A stretch of 64,000 nucleotides of DNA from an uncultured Gammaproteobacteria bacterium (GTDB lineage Bacteria; Pseudomonadota; Gammaproteobacteria; Steroidobacterales; Woeseiaceae): NCBI GenBank assembly GCA_937899415.1, contig CALBPI010000060.1:62001-126000 (forward strand). Reading direction: 5' to 3'. Positions 8,387 through 17,955 of the stretch are shown here, one piece after another. A model generated the notes under the pieces. It was not told the DNA's origin. It searched no databases and saw only the letters and a program-made list of their open reading frames with translations. Position 1 is the first letter of the stretch. Every line of letters begins with the position of its first letter. Position numbers and translations under genes: made by a program.

Positions 8387-9754
8387 TCACTCGATGTTGA
8401 GCTTCTTAATTCGGTAGCGTAGCTGGCGGAAGGTCAGGCCCAGGAGTTTCGCGGCCGCCGTCTTGTTATAGCGGGTCTGCTCGAGTGCCTCGACGATCGC
8501 TTGGCGTTCGACGTCCTCGAGCTGCGGCGTCAGTGGACCCGCTTTGACGTTGGTCACGGCGGCGCGCGCCGGGTCGGCGTCGGCGTCTTTACGCAGCGGC
8601 TCGGCGGTCTCAAGGCGCAAATCGTTCGCATCAAGCACGGCGTTAGGACACAAGGTCACGGCGCGTTCAATGATGTTCTCGAGCTCGCGGACATTGCCCG
8701 GGAAGGTGTAGTGGCGCAGCGTGTCGGCCGCAGCACCGCTCAATGACTTGGCTGGCGCGTCGTAGCGGCTCGCGTACTTGGCCAAAAAGGCCTTCGCCAG
8801 CAGCAGGATGTCGTCGCCGCGCTCGCGCAGCGGCGGCACGGGTAGCTCTATCACGTTGACGCGGTAATAAAGGTCTTCGCGAAATTTGTGCGCCTTGGAG
8901 AGCGCGGCCAGGTCCTGGTGCGTGGCACTCAGGATGCGCACGTCCACGGCGGTCTCGCCCGAGGCGCCCACGGGTCGCACCTTCTTTTCCTGGATCACAC
9001 GCAGCAGCTTGACCTGCATGGGCAGCGGCAGGTCGGCGATTTCGTCGAGAAACAGCGTGCCACCGTCTGCAGCCTGGAACAGGCCTTCCTTGTCGCTTAC
9101 GGCACCTGTGAAGCTGCCTTTGCGGTGGCCAAAAAACTCGCTTTCCATGAGTTCGGGAGGGATGGCGCCGCAGTTTACGGGCACAAAAGCGCCTTCACGG
9201 CGCCCGCTGGCCTCGTGGATCATGCGCGCCACAAGCTCCTTACCCGTGCCGGATTCACCGCGGATGTGCACGGGTGCCTGGCTGCGCGCGACCCTGGAAA
9301 TGATGTCGCGTACGGTGTCCATCACCGTCGATTCGCCCAACAGGCCGTCCTGTGCGGCGGGGACCGCACCGTCGAGCTGCAGTGCCGTGGCAATGATATT
9401 GCGCAGGTTGTTGAGGTCGAGCGGCTTGGACAGGAAGTCGAACGCGCCATTCTTCAGCGCCATGACGGCCGATTCGACGCTGCCGTGGGCTGTGATCACG
9501 GCAACGGGCAGACCCGGGAAGTGGCCCTGGATCAGGCTCACGAGTTCCAGGCCGTCGCCGTCGGGCAGCCGCATATCGGTGAGGCAGAGGTCAAAGCGGT
9601 CGTTGCCAAGGGCGTCGCGGGCCCCTGAGAGGTCCGGCGCAAGCGTCGCCTCGAGGCCCATCGCATCGGCGGTCATCGATAACAGCTCGCGCAGGTCCGG
9701 CTCGTCATCGACGATCAGGAGTCGTTTCTTGCGCTGGCCATCGTTGCTGCTCAT
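8387..9754 (-). CDS. pilR: Sigma-54-dependent response regulator PilR
   Basis: NtrC-family activator of pilin transcription, 455 residues. The N-terminal receiver has an acidic pocket (VDDEPD) and phosphoacceptor D60 in [11 protein letters not shown]. The central AAA+ domain has Walker A GESGTGKE and the sigma-54 contact loop (GSFTGA variant of GAFTGA), plus DEIADLPL. The C-terminal Fis-type helix-turn-helix reads [22 protein letters not shown]. It is encoded 67 bp downstream of pilS. The predicted target is the sigma-54 promoter just beyond its own 3' end. Confidence 0.95.
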   Translation of the reverse strand: MSSNDGQRKKRLLIVDDEPDLRELLSMTADAMGLEATLAPDLSGARDALGNDRFDLCLTDMRLPDGDGLELVSLIQGHFPGLPVAVITAHGSVESAVMALKNGAFDFLSKPLDLNNLRNIIATALQLDGAVPAAQDGLLGESTVMDTVRDIISRVARSQAPVHIRGESGTGKELVARMIHEASGRREGAFVPVNCGAIPPELMESEFFGHRKGSFTGAVSDKEGLFQAADGGTLFLDEIADLPLPMQVKLLRVIQEKKVRPVGASGETAVDVRILSATHQDLAALSKAHKFREDLYYRVNVIELPVPPLRERGDDILLLAKAFLAKYASRYDAPAKSLSGAAADTLRHYTFPGNVRELENIIERAVTLCPNAVLDANDLRLETAEPLRKDADADPARAAVTNVKAGPLTPQLEDVERQAIVEALEQTRYNKTAAAKLLGLTFRQLRYRIKKLNIE

Positions 9755-9821
9755 GGGAAATCTGTGACGCCGGGTGCGCGCATGCTAGCAGTTCAGGCAA
9801 TCCGGCTCACGGACGTGGGTC

Positions 9822-11486
9822 TCAGGTCGCGCCACCCCAGCGTGCCGGGTCGGCAAACACAATGCTGAGCACGCTGCCGCCGCCGTCACGCTCGCGAGCG
9901 CTCAGCGACGCGCGATTGAGTTCGCAGAGTTCCTGGCAGAGGTAGAGCCCCAGACCCGTGCCGTCATCGTGCTGGGTGAAGAAGGGCTCGAAGACGCGGT
10001 CACGGTCATTTTCGGAAATGCCAGGCCCGCGATCGGCGATCTCAAGGAAGGGCCGACGCGAGCTCGCGACGCGTCCCCAATTGATCTCCGCGGGCTGCCC
10101 CGGGGCCGCATGCGCGTGCATGCGGGCATTGTCCAGCAGGTTGCGCAGCACCTGGCGCAGGTGCGCCGCGTCGAATACCACTTCGCTAATCGCTTCCTCA
10201 CCGCGCAGGACAACGGTGCCGGGCGCGAGTTCGTTGGTCTCGTTGTATTCCTGGCAGAAGTCCGTCAGCCACTTGGCCAGCACAATACGCTTGGGTCGGC
10301 TGCCGTCACGCCGGGACATGTTCATGATGTCTTCGACGATGCTTGAGACGCGCTCAGCATTGCGGTGAATAATCTCCGACAGTTTGTCGATCGTCGGCCC
10401 GCCTTGCTGCTCGCCGAGCAGCTGCGCGGCGTGGCTCATGGCGCCGATGGGGTTTCTGATCTCGTGCGCGATGCTGGCCGAAAGGCGGCCCAGCGAGGCG
10501 AGCTTGCTCTGCTGCACCCGTTCGGCGAGCACACTTACGTCCTCCAGGAACAGGAGCAGGGGTGCCGCGTCCTGCTCGTTGTCGCCAAACGGGGCAACGT
10601 GCACCTGCAGGCGCGCGCCGTCCTGGCCGGGCAGCAAGGTCATTTCCGCAAGGCCTGCCCGCTGTTGCTGGCGGCGCCAGGTCTCCACGTAGGCCGCGAG
10701 ATCGGGCGCCAGTGTCAGCAGGGATTCGCCGATGGCCGTCGTGGGGATACCGAGCTGGTTACTGGCGGCGTCGTTCATGAGCCGCACGCGGGCGTCGCCG
10801 TCGATAACAAGAATCGCCTCGCGCAGGTGCTGCACCACGTAGCGGTTGAGCTCGGCCAGGTTGGCGATGTCGATGACCTGCTGACGCGCCAGCGCCTCAC
10901 TCTGCGCCAGACGCCGGACGAGCGGCCGGATCGAGAGCACCACGGCGAACAACACGGCAGACAGCAGGCCCGCGGCCGGGTACTGGCCACCACCCTGGCC
11001 ATTGATGTCGAGCCAGGCCTGAACACCCAGCACGGACAGTGTCGCCATGGCTGCGAAAAACAGCGCCAGCACGCCACGGAGCACAAAGGCTGCCGCGCCG
11101 ATAAAAATAATGAGAAGGCCCGCGATACCGCTGTCGATGCCACCACTGGCCAGCGAGAGCGCCGCCATGGCCATGATATCGATGATGAGCTGGCCCTGGG
11201 TCAGCAGCGACAGCGTGACCGACTGGCGCACGCAGGCGATCGCGATGATGACGCCGGCGACGAACCAGGTGAGCAGCGCGATGAGGAACAGCTGCGGGTA
11301 GAGCTCACCAAAGAAGCGGGGCGCGCTCGAGGCGGCGAATGTGGCCATGAGCAGGACGGCGATGAGCAGGCGAAACACGGCCAGGCCGCTTTGGACGCGC
11401 CATGAGAAGTCGCCCGGGTTCGCCGGCTCGGGTGCCGCGGCGGTCAGCGATTCGCTGCCCAGCCGGATGATGCCGCCGTCATTCAT
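9822..11486 (-). CDS. pilS: Membrane sensor histidine kinase PilS
   Basis: Sensor partner of PilR, 554 residues. About six hydrophobic segments lie between residues 35 and 188, followed by a PAS-like domain (about 205-320). The HisKA helix carries the phosphoacceptor H341 in SIAHEIRNPIGAMSH. The HATPase domain has the N box NLLDNARMHAH, G1 DRGPGI and G2 GTGLGLYLC. In P. aeruginosa PilS senses PilA in the membrane. The gene is divergent from sucC across 137 bp and upstream of pilR in a two-gene operon. Confidence 0.94.
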   Translation of the reverse strand: MNDGGIIRLGSESLTAAAPEPANPGDFSWRVQSGLAVFRLLIAVLLMATFAASSAPRFFGELYPQLFLIALLTWFVAGVIIAIACVRQSVTLSLLTQGQLIIDIMAMAALSLASGGIDSGIAGLLIIFIGAAAFVLRGVLALFFAAMATLSVLGVQAWLDINGQGGGQYPAAGLLSAVLFAVVLSIRPLVRRLAQSEALARQQVIDIANLAELNRYVVQHLREAILVIDGDARVRLMNDAASNQLGIPTTAIGESLLTLAPDLAAYVETWRRQQQRAGLAEMTLLPGQDGARLQVHVAPFGDNEQDAAPLLLFLEDVSVLAERVQQSKLASLGRLSASIAHEIRNPIGAMSHAAQLLGEQQGGPTIDKLSEIIHRNAERVSSIVEDIMNMSRRDGSRPKRIVLAKWLTDFCQEYNETNELAPGTVVLRGEEAISEVVFDAAHLRQVLRNLLDNARMHAHAAPGQPAEINWGRVASSRRPFLEIADRGPGISENDRDRVFEPFFTQHDDGTGLGLYLCQELCELNRASLSARERDGGGSVLSIVFADPARWGGAT

Positions 11487-11623
11487 GGCTGGTCATTGTA
11501 ACCGGGTGCGGCGGCCCGGCCGTGACGCGATCCGCGCTTTTGCGCGGGGTGTCCCTTTCCTCCACAATACGCGCCACGCAGCGGCCGCCGTCCGGCGCGC
11601 CGGGGACACTGTCGGGACAGGAC

Positions 11624-12784
11624 ATGAACCTCCACGAATACCAATCGAAGAAGCTTTTTGCCGATTACGGCATTCCGGTGCCCCAGGGCATCGTCGCAGA
11701 CTCCGCGGAAGCGGCCGTCGCCGCCGCCGAAGCACTGGGCGGCGAACTCTGGGTCGTCAAGGCCCAGGTCCACGCGGGTGGCCGCGGCAAGGCGGGCGGG
11801 GTCAAGCTTGCCAAGACGCTCGACGCCGTGCGCGAAGCCGCAGCTGGCATGCTTGGCCAGCAGCTCGTGACGCCGCAGACGGACGCAGCAGGCCTGCCGA
11901 TCAACCAGGTCTACGTCGAAAGCGGCTCCAACATCGACCGCGAGCTCTACCTGAGCATGGTGGTAAACCGCGATTCGCGACGCGTCGCGTTTATCGTGTC
12001 GGCCGACGGTGGCATGGACATCGAAGAAGTCGCCCACAAGACGCCCGAGCGCATCACGACCATCGACATCGCGCCTGAAGTTGGTCTGGCCGACTACCAG
12101 ATCCGCGAGATGGCCTACGGGCTCGAACTCGACAAAGCACAGCAGAAGGCCTTCGCCAAGGTCGCACGTGCGCTCTACAAGATGTTCGTCGACATCGACG
12201 CGAGCCAGGTCGAGATCAACCCGCTGATCACGACGGGCGAGGGCGAGATCAAGGCGCTCGACGCCAAGATCAACATCGAGGACAACGCGCTGTTCCGCCA
12301 GCGGGACATTGAGACGCTGCGCGACCTGTGCCAGGAAGACGAGGCCGAGGCCCGCGCCGCCGAGCACGACCTCAACTACGTCTCGCTCGACGGCGACATC
12401 GCCTGCATGGTCAATGGCGCGGGCCTGGCGATGGCCACGATGGACGTCATCAACGTCTACGGCGGCGAGCCGGCCAACTTCCTCGACGTGGGGGGCGGTG
12501 CAACCGCCGAGCGCGTCGCTGAGGCCTTCAAGCTCATCCTCTCCAACGACAAGGTCAAGGCGATTCTCGTCAACATCTTTGGCGGCATCGTGCGCTGCGA
12601 CCTCATCGCGGACGGCATCATCACGGCTGTCAAGGAAGTGGGTGTTGAGGTACCCGTGGTGGTGCGCCTCGAAGGCACCAACGTCGAGCAGGGCCGTGCG
12701 CGGCTCTCGGACTCGGGCCTCGACATCATCTCTGCCACTGACCTCACCGACGCCGCGAAAAAAGCTGTCGCGGCCGCTGCCTGA
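11624..12784 (+). CDS. sucC: Succinyl-CoA synthetase beta subunit
   Basis: TCA-cycle enzyme subunit of 386 residues that binds the nucleotide and succinate. The N-terminus [20 protein letters not shown] is diagnostic. ATP-grasp features ([17 protein letters not shown]) and the C-terminal ligase domain ([21 protein letters not shown]) are present. The ATG at 11624 matches the family start; upstream in-frame codons back to 11522 are not homologous. A CCGCGC-TTTT-GCGCGG hairpin (11532-11547) lies in the divergent spacer with pilS. It pairs with sucD, 11 bp downstream. Confidence 0.96.
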   Translation: MNLHEYQSKKLFADYGIPVPQGIVADSAEAAVAAAEALGGELWVVKAQVHAGGRGKAGGVKLAKTLDAVREAAAGMLGQQLVTPQTDAAGLPINQVYVESGSNIDRELYLSMVVNRDSRRVAFIVSADGGMDIEEVAHKTPERITTIDIAPEVGLADYQIREMAYGLELDKAQQKAFAKVARALYKMFVDIDASQVEINPLITTGEGEIKALDAKINIEDNALFRQRDIETLRDLCQEDEAEARAAEHDLNYVSLDGDIACMVNGAGLAMATMDVINVYGGEPANFLDVGGGATAERVAEAFKLILSNDKVKAILVNIFGGIVRCDLIADGIITAVKEVGVEVPVVVRLEGTNVEQGRARLSDSGLDIISATDLTDAAKKAVAAAA

Positions 12785-12795
12785 CGGAATCCATC

Positions 12796-13668
12796 ATGAG
12801 CATCCTTGTTAACAAGAACTCCAAGATCATCTGCCAGGGCATCACGGGTAACCAGGGCAGCTTCCACACGGAACAATGCATCGAGTACGGCACGCAGGTT
12901 GTCGGCGGTGTCACGCCGGGCCGTGCCGGCACCGAACACCTGGGTGTGCCCGTGTTCAACACGGTCAGGGACGCGGTCGCCGAGACGGGCGCCGACGTCA
13001 GCATGATCTACGTGCCGCCGCCGTTTGCGGCCGACGCCATTCTCGAAGCGGCAGGCGCGGGCATCGAGCTGATCGTCTGCATCACCGAGGGCATCCCGGT
13101 GCTCGACATGGTCAAGGTGCGCGCCGCACTCGACGACCTCGATTGCCGGCTCATCGGCCCCAACTGTCCGGGCATCATCACACCGGGCGAGGCCAAGATC
13201 GGCATCATGCCGGGCTTCATTCACTCGCCGGGCAAGATCGGTGTCGTGTCACGCTCGGGCACGCTGACCTACGAGGCGGTCTACCAGACCACGCAGGCCA
13301 AGCTCGGCCAGAGCACCTGTGTCGGCATTGGCGGCGATCCGATCCGCGGCATGAACTTCATCGACTGCCTTGAGCTGTTCGAAGCCGATGACGATACGAC
13401 CGGCATCATCATGGTTGGCGAGATCGGTGGCTCGGACGAAGAGGCCGCTGCCGCCTACATCGCCGACCACGTCTCCAAGCCTGTGGTGTCCTACATCGCG
13501 GGTGTCACGGCACCGCCGGGCAAACGTATGGGTCACGCGGGCGCGATCGTCGCCGGCGGCCAGGGCACCGCTGCGGCCAAGTTCGCGGCACTCGAGGCGG
13601 CCGGTGTCATCACCGTGCGCTCACCGGCCGAGCTCGGTGAAGCCATGGTCTCGGCGCTGGGCGCCTGA
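12796..13668 (+). CDS. sucD: Succinyl-CoA synthetase alpha subunit
   Basis: CoA-binding alpha subunit of 290 residues that carries the phosphohistidine. The N-terminus [20 protein letters not shown] and the phospho-His motif [17 protein letters not shown] are both present. The length is standard. It starts 11 bp after sucC and forms the sucCD operon. nadE follows after 17 bp and may be co-transcribed. Confidence 0.96.
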   Translation: MSILVNKNSKIICQGITGNQGSFHTEQCIEYGTQVVGGVTPGRAGTEHLGVPVFNTVRDAVAETGADVSMIYVPPPFAADAILEAAGAGIELIVCITEGIPVLDMVKVRAALDDLDCRLIGPNCPGIITPGEAKIGIMPGFIHSPGKIGVVSRSGTLTYEAVYQTTQAKLGQSTCVGIGGDPIRGMNFIDCLELFEADDDTTGIIMVGEIGGSDEEAAAAYIADHVSKPVVSYIAGVTAPPGKRMGHAGAIVAGGQGTAAAKFAALEAAGVITVRSPAELGEAMVSALGA

Positions 13669-13685
13669 CGCGGATTGGTCCCGGC

Positions 13686-15332
13686 ATGAGTGGCGGCTGG
13701 CGCATCGCGCTTGCGCAAGTCGACCCGCTCGTCGGCGACGTCGAGGGTAACCTCGAGCGCGTCAGCGAGGCCGTTCGCCGCGGTCGCGACGCAGGCGCGC
13801 GTCTCGTCGTGCTGCCCGAGATGGTGCTTGCGGGCTATCCGCCCGAAGACCTGCTGTTCCATTCGGGTCTGCGTCGCCGCATAGAACGGGCACTGGCCGC
13901 ATTGCCAGCGCTCGCCGACGGCGTGGGCTTCGTGGTCGGCTTCCCCGAGTACGACGGCGACAAGATCTGGAACGCCGCAGCCGTGTTCGACGGCGGCCGT
14001 GAGGTGGCGCGTTACCGCAAGTGGCTGCTGCCCAACTACGCGGTCTTCGATGAGAAGCGTTACTTCGAGACGGGTGATGTGCCCTGCACGTTTGAGATCG
14101 AGGGCACCACGGTTGGCCTCACGGTTTGCGAAGACGTCTGGCAGCCCGGCCCGGTGGCGGCCAGCGTTGCCGCGGGCGCGGAGCTGATCCTGACGATCAA
14201 CGGCTCGCCCTATGCCGTGGGTGCGCAGGCGCGCCGCGAAGGCGTGGTGGCGGACCGCGTCGGTGAAACCGGTGTGCCACTCGTCTACGTGAATATGGTT
14301 GGCGGCCAGGACGAGCTCGTGTTTGACGGCGGCTCCTTCGCGATGGCGCCCGACGGCGAGACGCGTGTGCGCGGCCCCGCTTTCGAAGAGGCACTCGTGT
14401 CGGTCACCGTGCAGCGTGATGCTGCAGGCAAGGTCGACATCGCGGCCGGCGATGTGGCGCTGTTGCAGGAACGCTGCGAGAGCGTTTACGGCGCGCTGGT
14501 ACACGGGACGTGCGACTACGTGCGCAAGAATGGCTTCCCCGGGATCATCCTGGGCCTGTCGGGTGGCATTGATTCCGCACTGACGCTGGCCGTCGCCGTC
14601 GACGCGCTGGGCGCTGATGCCGTGCGCGCCGTGATGATGCCCTACCGCTACACGGCCGACATGAGCCGGGAAGACGCGGCGCTGCAGGCCGCGGCCATGG
14701 GCGTCGACTACGACGTCGTGTCGATCGAGCCCATGGTCGAGGCGGCGATGGGACAGCTCGCACCGATGTTTGGCGACCTGGCGCGCGACACGACCGAAGA
14801 GAACATTCAGTCACGCTGCCGCTGCATCGTGCTCATGGCGCTGTCCAACAAAACGGGCCGCATGCTGCTGACGACGGGCAACAAGAGCGAGATGGCCGTC
14901 GGTTACGCCACGCTCTACGGCGACATGGCCGGGGGTTACGCACCCATCAAGGACTGCCCGAAAACGCTGGTCTACGAGCTCGCGCGATACCGCAACAGCC
15001 TCACGCCAGAGGCGGCGCCGATTCCCGACCGCGTGATCACGCGGCCGCCGTCGGCCGAGCTTGCGCCCGATCAGAAGGATGAGGACTCGCTGCCACCCTA
15101 CGAGGTGCTGGACCCGATTCTTGAGGCGTTCATGGAGCGCGACCTCTCCGTGGCGGAAATCGCGGCGCTGGGCTTCGACCGCGACACGGTCGTTGAGGTG
15201 CTCACGATGGTGCGCCGCAATGAGTACAAGCGACGTCAGGCGCCGCCTGGCGTGCGCATCTCCAGCCGCGCATTTGGCCGCGACTGGCGTTACCCGATCA
15301 CGTCGGGTTACCGGTTTCCCGCCGGGGACTAG
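13686..15332 (+). CDS. nadE: Glutamine-dependent NAD+ synthetase
   Basis: Two-domain enzyme of 548 residues converting deamido-NAD+ to NAD+ with glutamine as nitrogen donor. The N-terminal nitrilase-fold glutaminase has its triad E45 (LPEMVLAGYPPEDL), K112 (YRKWLLPNY) and C148 (LTVCEDVW). The C-terminal synthetase has the PP-loop SGGIDS at 292-297 and TTGNKSEMAVGYATLYGDMAGG. It lies 17 bp after sucD. Its stop overlaps that of convergent bamD by 4 bases (CTAG). Confidence 0.96.
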   Translation: MSGGWRIALAQVDPLVGDVEGNLERVSEAVRRGRDAGARLVVLPEMVLAGYPPEDLLFHSGLRRRIERALAALPALADGVGFVVGFPEYDGDKIWNAAAVFDGGREVARYRKWLLPNYAVFDEKRYFETGDVPCTFEIEGTTVGLTVCEDVWQPGPVAASVAAGAELILTINGSPYAVGAQARREGVVADRVGETGVPLVYVNMVGGQDELVFDGGSFAMAPDGETRVRGPAFEEALVSVTVQRDAAGKVDIAAGDVALLQERCESVYGALVHGTCDYVRKNGFPGIILGLSGGIDSALTLAVAVDALGADAVRAVMMPYRYTADMSREDAALQAAAMGVDYDVVSIEPMVEAAMGQLAPMFGDLARDTTEENIQSRCRCIVLMALSNKTGRMLLTTGNKSEMAVGYATLYGDMAGGYAPIKDCPKTLVYELARYRNSLTPEAAPIPDRVITRPPSAELAPDQKDEDSLPPYEVLDPILEAFMERDLSVAEIAALGFDRDTVVEVLTMVRRNEYKRRQAPPGVRISSRAFGRDWRYPITSGYRFPAGD

Positions 15333-16072
15333 CTGCCCGGGTAGTTGACGCGCAGGATCTCGCGCGTCGAGGCTTCGAGCTCTTCGAGGCCCAGCTCTTC
15401 GTAAGCCGCGACCATGATCTCCAGCGATCGCTTGTTGGCGGGCGTGCCGTCGTAGGCTTCGAGGGAGCCTTTGGCGCGGTTCAGCGCCGCTATCCAGGCG
15501 CCCATGCGCAGGTAGTACTCGGCCACCGCGTTCTCGTAGGCGGCCAGGTTGTTCTTGATGAACCGCATGCGCTGCACGGCGTCTTCGGCGTAGTCGCTGG
15601 CCGGGTAACGCTCCACGAGCTGACGGAACACACTGAACGCGCGGCGCGCATCGTTGGGCGGTCGCTGCGCGCGGTCCACCTTGAAGACGCTGTCGAGCGG
15701 ACCGGGCGGCTTATCAAAGTAGGTCAGACCCTTGACGTACAGCGCGTAATCGACGCGCGGGTGGGTTGGGTTCTCGCGGATGAACTGGTCCGCGGCATCG
15801 ATCGCCTGTTCCTTGCTGCCACTCTTGTAATAGCAGTAGATGAGATCGATCTGCGACTGCTTGCCGACGGCGCTGAACGGGTAGCGCGTCTCAAGTTGCT
15901 CAAAAATGAAGATGGCCTCACGGAAGTTGCCGTTATTCATTGAGCGCTGGGCCTGCTCGTAAATCGAGTCTGCCGAGCCGAATCGCTGCTCGCGGCGCTC
16001 GTTCTTGTCGCTGCCACAGGCTGCAAGCAGGCTGGCGGTGAGCAAGAGGCTTAAGATCTTGGCGTGTCGCAT
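15329..16072 (-). CDS. bamD: Outer membrane assembly lipoprotein BamD
   Basis: TPR lipoprotein of the BAM complex that folds outer-membrane proteins. The 247-residue product starts MRHAKILSLLLTASLLAACGSD, giving a lipobox LAAC at about residue 19. TPR-type repeats follow (YEQAQRSMNNGNFREAIFIFEQLETRYPF is the first). The blocks DQFIRENPTHPRVDYALY and FRQLVERYPASDYAEDA are typical of BamD/ComL. The ATG at 16072 was chosen because the lipoprotein signal begins there. It is divergent from rluD, the usual bamD-rluD arrangement. Confidence 0.95.
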   Translation of the reverse strand: MRHAKILSLLLTASLLAACGSDKNERREQRFGSADSIYEQAQRSMNNGNFREAIFIFEQLETRYPFSAVGKQSQIDLIYCYYKSGSKEQAIDAADQFIRENPTHPRVDYALYVKGLTYFDKPPGPLDSVFKVDRAQRPPNDARRAFSVFRQLVERYPASDYAEDAVQRMRFIKNNLAAYENAVAEYYLRMGAWIAALNRAKGSLEAYDGTPANKRSLEIMVAAYEELGLEELEASTREILRVNYPGS

Positions 16073-16090
16073 AGGCGTGAGGCTTGTCGG

Positions 16091-16108
16091 GCGCGACGCG
16101 CGTCGCGC
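16091..16108. repeat. Perfect 18-bp palindrome in the bamD-rluD spacer
   Basis: GCGCGACGC followed directly by its reverse complement GCGTCGCGC, centred between the divergent bamD and rluD starts. It may be an operator or simply a by-product of GC-rich composition. Confidence 0.5.
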
Positions 16109-16174
16109 TGGGAAATCGAGGGCGCGGAGTATACCGTATCCGCTTATGGACGCCCGAGCGGTTGCAACCCCACT

Positions 16175-17134
16175 GTGAGCACCCACGCGCGCTCCGAGGT
16201 GGTGCCCGAAACGCTGGCCGGTTATCGACTGGACCAGGCGCTTGCGCAAATGTTCCCCGAATTCTCGAGGAGCCGGCTCACCGAGTGGCTCAAACGCGGC
16301 GATGTCACCATGGACGGCGTGGCCCGCAAGCCGCGCACGCGCGTGGCCGGCGGTGAGCGCATCGAGGTGCGCGCCGAGCAGGTGCCCGACCCCCGAATCG
16401 AGCCCCAGGACGTCGACTTCGAGGTCGCCTGGGAGGACGATGCCGTCATCGTCGTCAACAAGCCCGCGGGCCTCGTCGTGCATCCGGGCGCCGGGAATGC
16501 CGACGGTACGCTTCAAAACGGGCTGCTCTTGCGCTACCCCGAAGTCGCGGCGCTACCCCGCGCCGGGCTTGTCCACCGCATCGACAAGGACACGAGCGGG
16601 CTGCTGCTTGTGGCACGCACGCTGACGGCGCACACGGCACTGGTTCGCCAGCTGGCCGAACATGAGATCTCGCGGGAGTATCGCGCGATCTGTCACGGCG
16701 TGCTCACGGGCGGCGGCAGCGTGGACGCCCCGATCGGCCGGCACCCGACGGATCGATTGCGCATGGCGGTTCGCGACGGCGGCCGCGAGGCCGTCACGCA
16801 TTACCGGCTCATCGAGCGCTTTGCGCACCACACGCTCGTTCAGGTCATGCTCGAGACGGGCCGCACGCACCAGGTGCGCGTGCACTTTGCCCATCTGCGC
16901 CACCCGCTCGTGGGCGACCCGGTCTACGGCGGTCGCCGCCGCCGACCACCGGGCAACGACACGCTGCTCATCGAGGCGCTCGAGGGGTTTCAGCGCCAGG
17001 CGCTGCACGCCGCGCGGCTCGAGTTCGCGCACCCCGACACGGGCGAGAACGTGTCCGTGCAGGCCGACGATCCGGACGACCTTGCGAACCTCATCGAGGC
17101 GCTGCGGTCTCATGCGATCCGGGAGGCGTCATGA
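16175..17134 (+). CDS. rluD: 23S rRNA pseudouridine synthase RluD
   Basis: Modifies U1911, U1915 and U1917 in helix 69 of 23S rRNA. An N-terminal S4 domain (YRLDQALAQMFPEFSRSRLTEWLKRG) precedes the catalytic motif HRIDKDTSGLLLVART, with the catalytic Asp at about residue 137. The conserved ETGRTHQVRVHFAHL and HPLVGDPVYGG blocks follow. The GTG at 16175 gives 319 residues and places the S4 domain as in E. coli RluD. The frame is open further upstream to 16064, but that would overlap bamD. The stop overlaps the start of pgeF (ATGA). Confidence 0.93.
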   Translation: MSTHARSEVVPETLAGYRLDQALAQMFPEFSRSRLTEWLKRGDVTMDGVARKPRTRVAGGERIEVRAEQVPDPRIEPQDVDFEVAWEDDAVIVVNKPAGLVVHPGAGNADGTLQNGLLLRYPEVAALPRAGLVHRIDKDTSGLLLVARTLTAHTALVRQLAEHEISREYRAICHGVLTGGGSVDAPIGRHPTDRLRMAVRDGGREAVTHYRLIERFAHHTLVQVMLETGRTHQVRVHFAHLRHPLVGDPVYGGRRRRPPGNDTLLIEALEGFQRQALHAARLEFAHPDTGENVSVQADDPDDLANLIEALRSHAIREAS

Positions 17135-17877
17135 GCGATTTTCCATTTCCACCCTGGATCGGCCCGGGTGGCCCGCTCGAGGGGCAGGTTGGCGCGGTGT
17201 CGACTACGCGCGCCGGCGGCGCAAGCCAGGGCGATTTTGCCGGTCTGAATCTGGGTGACCACGTGGGTGACGATGCCGACGTGGTGGCCAGCAATCGGTC
17301 GGCGCTCGAGCAGCAATTTGATCTGCCGGCGTCGCCGCTCTGGTTATCGCAGGTGCATGGCGCCGATGTCATCGAAGCTTCCGACTGGCAACCCGGCGTT
17401 GAGGCCGACGCCATCATCGTGCGCGCGCAGGGTCAGTGTGCGGCCATCCTCACGGCAGACTGCCTGCCCGTCCTGTTCGCGGCTGAGGACGGCAGCGTTG
17501 TGGCGGCCGCGCATGCGGGCTGGCGCGGCCTGGCGGCCGGCGTGCTCGCGTACACGGTGCAGGCCATGGCGGTACCACCCGCCGACGTGCTGGCCTGGAT
17601 CGGACCGGCCATCTCGCAGCCGCACTACGAGGTGGGCGACGAGGTGCGCTCGGCCTTTGTCGACCAGGACGAGCTTTGCGGGCATTGCTTTCAGGCCAAT
17701 GCCAACGGCCGCTGGCAGGCCGATCTCAAGCAACTGGCGGCCATCACGCTGCGACGCGCCGGCGTCTGGCGCGTGGCCGACGCCGAGCGCTGCACGTTTG
17801 GCGAGCCTGACGTGTTCTATTCGCACCGCCGCTCGGCACCGACCGGCCGAACGGCAACGTTGATCTGGCGTCGTTAG
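17131..17877 (+). CDS. pgeF: Peptidoglycan editing factor PgeF (YfiH, multicopper-polyphenol oxidase family)
   Basis: 248-residue YfiH/DUF152 protein. Conserved blocks are WLSQVHGADV, ILTADCLPVLFA and AAAHAGWRGLAAGVL, which supply the Cys/His metal site. Family members cleave or exclude UDP-MurNAc with L-Ser in peptidoglycan precursors, and some show purine nucleoside phosphorolysis. It follows rluD with an ATGA overlap and precedes clpB, the same order as E. coli rluD-yfiH-clpB. Confidence 0.92.
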   Translation: MSDFPFPPWIGPGGPLEGQVGAVSTTRAGGASQGDFAGLNLGDHVGDDADVVASNRSALEQQFDLPASPLWLSQVHGADVIEASDWQPGVEADAIIVRAQGQCAAILTADCLPVLFAAEDGSVVAAAHAGWRGLAAGVLAYTVQAMAVPPADVLAWIGPAISQPHYEVGDEVRSAFVDQDELCGHCFQANANGRWQADLKQLAAITLRRAGVWRVADAERCTFGEPDVFYSHRRSAPTGRTATLIWRR

Positions 17878-17892
17878 CCACAGCGCTAAACG

Positions 17893-17921
17893 CTTGAAAG
17901 CGCGGCATTGCGCCGCCATGT
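17893..17921 (+). promoter_or_regulatory. Heat-shock (sigma-32) promoter of clpB
   Basis: CTTGAAA at 17893-17899, a 14-nt spacer, then CGCCATGT at 17914-17921. This matches the RpoH consensus CTTGAAA-N13-17-CCCCATNT with one mismatch. It lies 35-60 bp upstream of the clpB ATG. Confidence 0.85.
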
Positions 17922-17955
17922 CTAGGCCAATACCAGCTTTCCCGGAGGGCATGCC

